A stretch of 64,000 nucleotides of DNA, from the NCBI GenBank assembly GCA_017379075.1, contig JAFNXL010000050.1, positions 38,451 to 102,450 on the forward strand, in the 5' to 3' direction. The position numbers and the translations under genes were made by a program. Source of the stretch: Bacteroidaceae bacterium. Lineage in GTDB: Bacteria; Bacteroidota; Bacteroidia; Bacteroidales; Bacteroidaceae. The stretch's first letter is position 1; each line of letters begins with the position of its first letter. Shown here piece by piece: positions 57,457 through 64,000 of this stretch. The notes beneath the pieces are model-generated. The model was not told the origin of the DNA. It made no database searches and saw only the letters and a program-made list of their open reading frames with translations.

Positions 57457-57565
57457 TTCCGGGAACGGTCAGATTTATCCAGAAGGACATCCGTATCCTT
57501 CCCAAGACCCCAAAAGTCTTGTTCGGAAGGATATGCGATGACCGCTGGTAGAAGACTTCCCGGAA
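57457..57565 (+). other. multi-stem structured element between infB and cvpA
   Basis: Four stems nest perfectly: P1 TTCCGGGAA (57457-57465)/TTCCCGGAA (57557-57565); P2 CGGTCA (57466-57471)/TGACCG (57539-57544); P3 GTATCCTTCC (57493-57502)/GGAAGGATAT (57525-57534); P4 CAAGAC (57503-57508)/GTCTTG (57516-57521), closed by the loop CCCAAAA. No T run follows, so it is not a simple terminator. It fills most of the 137-bp gap. Confidence 0.65.
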
Positions 57566-57583
57566 TGTTTTTAATGTAGACAG

Positions 57584-58090
57584 ATGCTTATAATAGATTG
57601 GATAATACTGATATTGCTGTTACTGGGCGTTTTCAGAGGCTGGCGCACAGGGCTGGTAAAACAGATCATTTCAATCGGTGGCTTGGTTGCCGGACTCTTG
57701 ATTGCCAAATTGTGTTATGCAATGGTTGGCGATGCATTGGCTCCTCATCTGGGAAATCAGACCACCTTGGCCCAAATATTGGCTTTTATCCTCATCTGGA
57801 TTGCCGTTCCTGCTATTTTGGGACTTTTGGGCGAACTGGTCACCACCGTGCTTGACAAACTGTTTGTCCTGGGTACAGTAAACAGTGTTTTGGGCGCTTT
57901 GTTGGGACTGATAAAGTTCCAACTCCTCATCGGTTCCCTGATATGGGTGCTAAGCGCCACAAAAATAATTGGAGAGTCCACCATGCAGCAGTCTGTCTTG
58001 TGTAAGCCACTTAAAGCAGTGCCCGAGGCATTGTACACAGCATTGATTGAAAATGGAAGACAAAAACAGCTTTGTACGTCAGGTTGCTGA
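57584..58090 (+). CDS. CvpA family membrane protein
   Basis: 168 residues with four hydrophobic helices ([83 protein letters not shown]). The [13 protein letters not shown] and G..(N)SVLGALLG blocks are characteristic of CvpA, linked to colicin V production and envelope homeostasis in E. coli. The exact role here is unknown. Its last 38 bp overlap sufB, so it is read with the suf genes. Confidence 0.85.
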   Translation: MLIIDWIILILLLLGVFRGWRTGLVKQIISIGGLVAGLLIAKLCYAMVGDALAPHLGNQTTLAQILAFILIWIAVPAILGLLGELVTTVLDKLFVLGTVNSVLGALLGLIKFQLLIGSLIWVLSATKIIGESTMQQSVLCKPLKAVPEALYTALIENGRQKQLCTSGC

Positions 58091-59498
58091 AAAGAAGTAC
58101 GAATTCGGCTTTACGACCGATGTACAGACAGAAATAATAGAGAAGGGATTGTCTGAGGATGTTGTCCGACTGATTTCCCAGAAAAAAGACGAACCGGACT
58201 GGCTTCTGGAATTCCGTCTGAAGGCTTTCCGCTACTGGCAGACGCAAGAAGCTCCGACATGGGGACATCTGAAAATGCCGGAAATAGACTATCAAGACAT
58301 CTCTTATTATGCAGACCCAACTGTAAAGAAGAATCAAGACGCGCCCAAGGAAATAGACCCGGAGCTGATGAAAACCTTTGACAAGTTGGGAATCCCATTG
58401 GAAGAAAGGATGGCGCTGAGCGGCATGGCTGTAGATGCCGTCATGGATTCCGTCAGTGTGAAAACGACCTTTACCGAGAAGTTGCAGGAAAAAGGCATTA
58501 TCTTTTGCAGCATAAGCGAAGCGGTGAAAAACCACCCCGAACTGGTGCGCCAGTATCTGGGCACGGTTGTTCCCTATCGCGACAATTACTTTGCCGCATT
58601 GAATTCCGCAGTGTTCAGCGACGGAAGTTTTGTCTATATTCCCAAGGGCGTACGATGCCCCATGGAACTGAGTACATATTTCCGCATCAATGCCCGTGGC
58701 ACAGGACAGTTTGAACGCACACTGATTGTATGCGACGATGACGCCTATGTTTCTTATCTGGAAGGCTGTACCGCCCCTATGCGCGACGAGAACCAGCTTC
58801 ATGCCGCCATTGTAGAGATTGTGGTAATGAAGAATGCCGAGGTAAAATACAGCACGGTACAGAACTGGTATCCCGGAGATTCAGAAGGGAAAGGCGGCGT
58901 GCTGAACCTTGTTACCAAAAGAGGACATCTTCGTGGAGAGAACAGTCGCTTGAGTTGGACACAGGTTGAGACTGGCAGTGCCATCACTTGGAAATACCCT
59001 AGCTGCGTACTTTCTGGAGACGGAAGCCAGGCAGAATTTTACAGCGTGGCTGTGACCAACAATTTTCAGCAGGCTGATACGGGAACCAAGATGATCCATA
59101 TCGGCAAAAACACAAAAAGCACGATTATCAGCAAAGGAATCTCTGCCGGAAAAAGCCAAAACTCTTACCGCGGCCTGGTTCGCGTGGCCCCAACAGCCGA
59201 GAACGCAAGAAACTACAGCAGTTGCGACTCTTTGCTTCTTGGCAGTTCATGCGGTGCGCACACCTTCCCTTACATGGATGTACAGAACGAGAGCGCAATC
59301 ATTGAGCATGAAGCCACAACCAGCAAAATCAGCGAAGACCAGCTTTTCTACTGCAACCAGCGAGGTATCGATACAGAAGATGCCGTGGGACTGATTGTGA
59401 ACGGTTATGCCAAGGATGTAATCAACAAGTTGCCCATGGAGTTCGCCGTGGAAGCACAGAAACTCCTGGGTGTCAGTCTTGAAGGTTCTGTTGGATAA
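58053..59498 (+). CDS. sufB: Fe-S cluster assembly protein SufB
   Basis: 481 residues from ATG 58053 (a TTG two codons earlier is in frame). SufB core with right-handed beta-helix blocks ([28 protein letters not shown]-type, [24 protein letters not shown]-type) and the C-terminal NCxSLLxG-like segment [19 protein letters not shown]. Scaffold of the SufBC2D complex on which Fe-S clusters form. It starts inside cvpA and leads sufC-sufD-sufS, the usual Bacteroidetes set; SufE/SufU is not in the window. Confidence 0.97.
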   Translation: MEDKNSFVRQVAEKKYEFGFTTDVQTEIIEKGLSEDVVRLISQKKDEPDWLLEFRLKAFRYWQTQEAPTWGHLKMPEIDYQDISYYADPTVKKNQDAPKEIDPELMKTFDKLGIPLEERMALSGMAVDAVMDSVSVKTTFTEKLQEKGIIFCSISEAVKNHPELVRQYLGTVVPYRDNYFAALNSAVFSDGSFVYIPKGVRCPMELSTYFRINARGTGQFERTLIVCDDDAYVSYLEGCTAPMRDENQLHAAIVEIVVMKNAEVKYSTVQNWYPGDSEGKGGVLNLVTKRGHLRGENSRLSWTQVETGSAITWKYPSCVLSGDGSQAEFYSVAVTNNFQQADTGTKMIHIGKNTKSTIISKGISAGKSQNSYRGLVRVAPTAENARNYSSCDSLLLGSSCGAHTFPYMDVQNESAIIEHEATTSKISEDQLFYCNQRGIDTEDAVGLIVNGYAKDVINKLPMEFAVEAQKLLGVSLEGSVG

Positions 59499-59522
59499 TT
59501 TAATATATTCGGAAAAAAGATT

Positions 59523-60269
59523 ATGTTAGAAATCATAGATTTGCATGCCAGCATCAATGGCAAAGAGATATTGAAGGGCATCAACCTTACCGTGCGCGAA
59601 GGCGAAGTCCATGCTTTGATGGGCCAGAACGGAGCGGGAAAAAGCACATTGAGCAATGTCATCGTTGGCCACCCTTCTTATGAAGTTACACAAGGTAAAA
59701 TCCTGTTTAACGGCAAGGACCTCTTGGAACTGAAACCGGAAGACAGAGCGCACGAAGGTATTTTCCTGAGTTTTCAGCAACCAGTGGAAATCCCTGGAGT
59801 AAGCATGGTCAACTTCATGCGTGCCGCCTTGAATGCAAAACGCAAATATCAGGGACTTGAGCCGTTGTCTGCCGGAGACTTTCTGAAACTGATGCGCGAG
59901 AAGCGCCGTATTGTGGAGTTGGACAACAAACTGGCCAACCGCAGCGTAAACGAAGGTTTCAGCGGAGGAGAGAAGAAACGTAACGAGATTTTCCAAATGG
60001 CCATGTTGGAGCCGACATTGAGTATCCTTGACGAGACAGACTCTGGCCTTGATGTGGATGCGCTTCGTATTGTGGCCGAAGGTTTCAACAAACTTCGCAC
60101 TCCGCAGACCAGTGCCATTGTCATCACTCACTACCAGCGTCTGTTGGATTATCTGAAACCCGATGTCGTACACGTACTGCTGGATGGCCGCATCGTAAAG
60201 ACTGCCGGCCCGGAACTGGCTTTTGAAATCGAGAAACGAGGTTTTGATTGGATTAAGGAAGAGCAGTAA
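59523..60269 (+). CDS. sufC: Fe-S cluster assembly ATPase SufC
   Basis: 248 residues, ABC-type ATPase. Walker A at 34-42 (GQNGAGKST), signature FSGGEKKRNEI, Walker B LSILDETDSGLD with the SufC-specific D-E-T-D-S-G-L-D reading, and the H-loop VITHYQR. It energises the SufBC2D scaffold. The stop overlaps the sufD start by one base (TAATG). Confidence 0.98.
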   Translation: MLEIIDLHASINGKEILKGINLTVREGEVHALMGQNGAGKSTLSNVIVGHPSYEVTQGKILFNGKDLLELKPEDRAHEGIFLSFQQPVEIPGVSMVNFMRAALNAKRKYQGLEPLSAGDFLKLMREKRRIVELDNKLANRSVNEGFSGGEKKRNEIFQMAMLEPTLSILDETDSGLDVDALRIVAEGFNKLRTPQTSAIVITHYQRLLDYLKPDVVHVLLDGRIVKTAGPELAFEIEKRGFDWIKEEQ

Positions 60270-61612
60270 TGAACAGCGAAAAACAATACATCGATCTTTA
60301 CCACCAGGCCAACGACCTAATCTGCCGCCATTCCGCACCGCTGATGAATGCCCACAGGCAGGAGGCTTTGGAGGCTTTCCAACGGTTGGGATTCCCAAGC
60401 AAGCAGGTGGAACGATACAAATATACAAATGTCGCCCAGATTTTCGCACCTGATTACGGACTTAACCTGGGACGCATAGACATCCCGGTCAATCCCTATG
60501 AAGTGTTCCGCTGCGACGTGCCCAATCTCAGCACATCACTATATTTTGTCCTGAACGACTTGTTCTATGACAAGGCACTACCAAAAGCAACGCTTCCCGA
60601 GGGCGTAATCATTTCCTCGTTAGGAAAAGCCTGCGAAGAATTTCCCGAAGTGGTGAAACGCTGCTACGGACAGCTGGCCCGACCAGGCAAAGATGCCATC
60701 AATGCGCTCAACACAATGCTGGCGCAGGACGGATTATTCATTTATGTGCCACGCGGATTGGTCGTAGACCGTACAATACAGGTAATAAACATCCTTCGTT
60801 CCGATGTGGACCTGATGGTGAACCGCCGTGTGCTGATTGTACTGGAAGAGGGTGCGCAAGCGCGCATTCTGGTGTGCGACCACGCCCTTGACGACCGCAA
60901 TTTCCTTGCCACACAGGTTTCTGAGGTTTTCGTGGGAGAGAATGCCCATTTGGAATTGTACGAACTGGAAGAGACCCATGTCAAATGCCACCGTGTGTCC
61001 AACATGTATGTACAGATGCAGGCCAACAGCACGGCTGTGCTTGACAACATTACCTTGCAAAACGGACAGACACGCAACCGAACCGATGTACAGCTGGCCG
61101 GACAAGGAGCAGAGGTACACATGAACGGATGTGTCATTGCAGACCAGAAACAGCATGTAGACAACAACACACTTATCGACCACGCCGCACCGCATTGCCA
61201 GAGCCACGAACTTTATAAATATGTACTGGACGATGAGGCGGTAGGCGCTTTTGCCGGAAGAATACTTGTGCGCGAAGGTGCCCAGCATACGGTTTCAAAG
61301 GAAACGAACGCCAACCTGTGCGCCAGCCGCACAGCCCGAATGTACGCACAACCCATGCTGGAAATCTATGCAGACGATGTAAAATGTAGCCACGGAAGCA
61401 CTGTCGGACAGCTGGGCGATGCCGCCTTGTTCTATATGCGCCAACGTGGCATTCCAGAAGACGAAGCCCGCCTGCTGCTCAAATACGCCTTTGTCGGAGA
61501 AGTCCTTGACTCAATCCGCCTGGAGTCTCTGCGCGACCGTCTCCATCATCTGGTGGAAAAGCGTTTCCGCGGAGAACTGAGCAAGTGCAAGGACTGCAAA
61601 TTGTGTAAATAA
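60269..61612 (+). CDS. sufD: Fe-S cluster assembly protein SufD
   Basis: 447 residues. N-terminal helical part (LMNAHRQEALEAFQRLGFPS), then a beta-helix core (GLFIYVPRGLVVDRTIQVIN) and the C-terminal HGSTVGQLGDAALFYMRQRGIPEDEA block shared by SufB and SufD. It pairs with SufB in the scaffold complex. The very end, ELSKCKDCKLCK, has three cysteines in a CxxCxxC arrangement that could bind metal; I have not seen this as a fixed SufD feature. Confidence 0.96.
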   Translation: MNSEKQYIDLYHQANDLICRHSAPLMNAHRQEALEAFQRLGFPSKQVERYKYTNVAQIFAPDYGLNLGRIDIPVNPYEVFRCDVPNLSTSLYFVLNDLFYDKALPKATLPEGVIISSLGKACEEFPEVVKRCYGQLARPGKDAINALNTMLAQDGLFIYVPRGLVVDRTIQVINILRSDVDLMVNRRVLIVLEEGAQARILVCDHALDDRNFLATQVSEVFVGENAHLELYELEETHVKCHRVSNMYVQMQANSTAVLDNITLQNGQTRNRTDVQLAGQGAEVHMNGCVIADQKQHVDNNTLIDHAAPHCQSHELYKYVLDDEAVGAFAGRILVREGAQHTVSKETNANLCASRTARMYAQPMLEIYADDVKCSHGSTVGQLGDAALFYMRQRGIPEDEARLLLKYAFVGEVLDSIRLESLRDRLHHLVEKRFRGELSKCKDCKLCK

Positions 61613-61617
61613 AAGTC

Positions 61618-62847
61618 ATGTCATACGATTTAGAACAGATACGTCAGGATTTTCCCATTCTCCAGCGCCAGGTCTACGGACGTCCGCTGGTCTACCTGGA
61701 CAATGGGGCCACCACACAAAAGCCCCGCTGTGTGGTGGAGGCTATGACCGAAGAATATTATAATGTGAATGCAAACGTGCATCGCGGCGTCCATTTCCTA
61801 AGCCAGAAGGCTACCGATTTGCATGAGCAAAGCCGCGAGACCGTTCGTCGTTTTCTCAATGCAAATTCGGTCAATGAAATCATTTTCACCCGCGGTACAA
61901 CAGAAAGCATGAACTTGGTGGCCAGTTGTTTCTCTGAGGCATTCATGCAGGAGGGCGACGAAGTCATCATCAGCACCCTGGAGCATCACTCCAACATTGT
62001 ACCCTGGCAACTGGCTCAAAACCGCAAGGGCATCAAGCTCCGCGTCATCCCCATAACCGATGAAGGGAACATTTGCCTGGACGAATACGAAAAGCTGTTC
62101 ACCAACCGTACCCGTATCGTTTCGGTAGCCCATGTCAGCAATGTGCTCGGAACAATCAACCCGGTCAAGGAGATGATAGAAATCGCACACGCCCACGGCG
62201 TTCCCGTATTGATTGACGGTGCCCAAAGCACCCCTCACATGGCGGTGGATGTACAGCAGTTAGACTGCGATTTCATTGCTTTCAGCGGACATAAGATGTA
62301 TGGCCCCACAGGCGTTGGAGTGCTGTATGGCCGTGAGAAATGGCTCGACCGCCTGCCGCCCTATATGGGAGGAGGCGAAATGATAAAGCGGGTTTCCTTT
62401 GAGCAGACCACCTTCAACGAACTTCCCTATAAATTTGAGGCCGGCACACCGGATTATATCGCCACCACCGGACTGGCACAGGCCATTGATTATGTCTGCC
62501 AGTTAGGCATGGACAGCATTGAGGCACACGAACGCGACCTTGCTCAATATGCCGTTAGCAGACTGCAGCAGATTCCCGGAATGCAACTGTATGGCCCGAT
62601 GGCATACGGAGCAGAAGGAGCCGGCCCACTGTCTTTCAACGTAGAAGGAATCCACCATCTGGACATGGGCACATTATTAGACCGTTTGGGTGTGGCAGTA
62701 CGTACCGGACACCATTGCGCCGAACCCCTGATGCATCGTCTGGGAGTGGACGGAACGGTAAGGGCCAGTTTCGGCCTCTACAATACCCGCGCCGAAATCG
62801 ACGTGCTTGCCTCTTCCATTGAACGGGTTTGTAAAATGTTTGCCTAA
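61618..62847 (+). CDS. sufS: cysteine desulfurase SufS
   Basis: 409 residues, class V aminotransferase fold. PLP lysine Lys226 in [11 protein letters not shown], catalytic Cys367 in [11 protein letters not shown] (the short SufS-type loop), and the N-terminal [11 protein letters not shown] block. It takes sulfur from L-cysteine and passes it to the Suf scaffold. Begins 5 bp after sufD. Confidence 0.97.
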   Translation: MSYDLEQIRQDFPILQRQVYGRPLVYLDNGATTQKPRCVVEAMTEEYYNVNANVHRGVHFLSQKATDLHEQSRETVRRFLNANSVNEIIFTRGTTESMNLVASCFSEAFMQEGDEVIISTLEHHSNIVPWQLAQNRKGIKLRVIPITDEGNICLDEYEKLFTNRTRIVSVAHVSNVLGTINPVKEMIEIAHAHGVPVLIDGAQSTPHMAVDVQQLDCDFIAFSGHKMYGPTGVGVLYGREKWLDRLPPYMGGGEMIKRVSFEQTTFNELPYKFEAGTPDYIATTGLAQAIDYVCQLGMDSIEAHERDLAQYAVSRLQQIPGMQLYGPMAYGAEGAGPLSFNVEGIHHLDMGTLLDRLGVAVRTGHHCAEPLMHRLGVDGTVRASFGLYNTRAEIDVLASSIERVCKMFA

Positions 62848-62852
62848 CCGAT

Positions 62853-63458
62853 ATGTTGCAACCCTTTTACCATAACGGAATCATCGAAGCCGGATGCGAC
62901 GAGGCTGGGCGCGGCTGTCTGGCCGGACCGGTATATGCGGCCGCAGTCATCCTTCCGCCCGATTTCCACAACGAACTGCTCAACGACTCCAAGCAACTTA
63001 CCGAGAAGAAACGCTATTTGTTGCGCGACATCATAGAGCGCGAGGCACTGGCATGGGCAGTGGGCGTTGTGGACAACCACGAGATTGACTCCATCAACAT
63101 CCTGCGTGCCAGCATTCTGGGCATGCACCGGGCGTTGGACCAGCTGAAGGTGAGGCCACAGGAAATCATTGTCGACGGCAATCGTTTCCATCCCTATCAC
63201 GACGTGCCATATACCACCATTGTCAAGGGAGACGGAAAGTATATGAGCATAGCCGCGGCAAGCATTTTGGCCAAGACCTACAGAGACGACTACATGGACA
63301 GCCTGCACCAGGAGTTCCCCATGTACCAATGGAACAAGAACAAGGGTTACCCCACAAAGGCACACCGCGAGGCCATCCGCTTGCATGGTGCAACCGATTA
63401 TCACCGCACTAGCTTCAACCTCTTGGGCACTTCGCCCCAGCTGGAGTTCGATTTCTAA
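62853..63458 (+). CDS. rnhB: ribonuclease HII
   Basis: 201 residues. First catalytic pair Asp16-Glu17 in [13 protein letters not shown], further family blocks [23 protein letters not shown] and [17 protein letters not shown] with the last Asp region. It cuts RNA in RNA-DNA hybrids, including single ribonucleotides. It begins 5 bp after sufS. Past its TAA stop the same frame is open through the whole 42-bp repeat array to 63965. Confidence 0.97.
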   Translation: MLQPFYHNGIIEAGCDEAGRGCLAGPVYAAAVILPPDFHNELLNDSKQLTEKKRYLLRDIIEREALAWAVGVVDNHEIDSINILRASILGMHRALDQLKVRPQEIIVDGNRFHPYHDVPYTTIVKGDGKYMSIAAASILAKTYRDDYMDSLHQEFPMYQWNKNKGYPTKAHREAIRLHGATDYHRTSFNLLGTSPQLEFDF

Positions 63459-63497
63459 CACTTAATCAGTCCTTACACCACAGTTTTTAGTCTGTCC

Positions 63498-63917
63498 GAC
63501 CGGTCGGACGACTCATTTACCGCGGTTTTTGGTGCGGCTGACCGGTCGGACAACTCGTTTACCGCAGTTTTCGACGTGGCTGACCGGTCGGACAACTCGT
63601 TTACCGCGTTTTTTGGCGCGGCTGACCGGTCGGACAACTCATTTACCGCAGTTTTCGACGTGGCTGACCGGTCGGACAACTCATTTACCGCAGTTTTCGA
63701 CGTGGCTGACCGGTCGGACAACTCGTTTACCGCAGTTTTCGACGTGGCTGACCGGTCGGACAACTCGTTTACCGCGGTTTTTGGCGCGGCTGACCGGTCG
63801 GACAACTCGTTTACCGCAGTTTTTAGCGCGGCTGACCGGTCGGACGGCTCGTTTACCGCGGTTTTTGGCGCGGCTGACCGGTCGGACGGCTCGTTTACAG
63901 CTGTTTTTGGCTCAACA
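63498..63917. repeat. ten tandem 42-bp repeats with GACCGGTC palindrome
   Basis: GACCGGTCGGAC or a close form starts at 63498 and every 42 bp to 63876, ten units without a single-base change in period. The unit continues CAACTCGTTTACCGCAGTTT and ends ACGTGGCT or GCGCGGCT. The period is a multiple of three, so frames are open on both strands (for example the 14-residue period DRSDNSFTAVFDVA), but they begin only at GTG/TTG inside repeats, so I do not call a gene. After 63917 a decayed unit and ~80 bp with no recognised feature close the window. Confidence 0.92.
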
Positions 63918-64000
63918 CACCGGTTCTGCGAGCCTTTGCCGAAAACTTTTTCTGCCTTCGCCTAAGTTTTAGGGTGGTTCTAAAAATTATGTCGCGTTGA

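Noticed and set aside
63498-63917. CRISPR array
   Set aside because: Units are contiguous 42-bp repeats without unique spacers, and no cas genes are near. The 22-bp arrays are also too short in period for CRISPR.
63473-63972. Repeat-coded proteins on both strands over the 42-bp array
   Set aside because: They are open only because the period is a multiple of three; starts are GTG or TTG inside repeats, there is no ribosome binding site, and both strands are equally open.

Overview
The window looks like chromosomal DNA of a Bacteroidales bacterium, probably near Prevotella, Paraprevotella or Bacteroides. The evidence is a division and cell-wall cluster in Bacteroidetes order, TAnnTTTG-type -7 promoter boxes with TTG/TTTG -33 boxes 19-20 bp upstream, secreted proteins ending in GxYIxNGKKxxVK sorting tails (type IX secretion style), a glycine-lipid-type acyltransferase, and a GH92/GH76 mannan-degrading locus. 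The genus cannot be fixed from the sequence alone.

Layout. 1-3.1 kb (minus strand): truncated GlsA-like acyltransferase, small secreted protein, membrane-anchored AraC-type regulator, periplasmic cyclophilin. 3.4-18.9 kb (plus): complete dcw cluster mraZ-rsmH-ftsL-ftsI-murE-mraY-murD-ftsW-murG-murC-ftsQ-ftsA-ftsZ, headed by a MraZ-type operator and ending in a yqeY-like gene. It makes lipid II (MurE of the meso-diaminopimelate type) and the divisome. 19.3-27.5 kb: recO, tRNA-Glu, rpsT, gyrB, a greA-HIT operon, a TlpA-like lipoprotein lacking CxxC, pnp. 27.5-31.1 kb: small membrane/secreted proteins and about 1.5 kb without genes, filled with palindromic elements and 22-bp-period arrays. 31.2-47.7 kb: glycan locus with GH92-GH76, a minus-strand set (CotH/discoidin protein, 1623-residue discoidin-repeat protein, fasciclin lipoprotein) and a second GH92. 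No SusC/SusD pair lies in the window; cell-surface display seems to rest on the sorting tails and a lipoprotein. 48.2-50.6 kb: NamZ-like muramidase, a REP-RAYT module and two identical tRNA-Asn genes. 50.8-63.5 kb (plus): S41 protease, rimP-nusA-infB, cvpA, sufBCDS, rnhB. 63.5-63.9 kb: ten copies of a 42-bp repeat.

The most unusual content is non-coding. Four intergenic sites carry short palindromes repeated at exactly 22 bp. Each site has a different core sequence (CTCCCGAGG, ACTTAAGT, TTTCCAACTGGGAAA, ATGTAAA-N4-TTTACAT), so the period rather than the sequence is shared. A fifth array has a 42-bp period around GACCGGTC. In addition there are three large imperfect palindromes between 30.0 and 31.0 kb, a REP-like two-dyad repeat in three copies around its own RAYT gene, a nested multi-stem structure between infB and cvpA, and a fibronectin-III-like gene remnant lying in frame behind the stop codon of the second GH92 gene.
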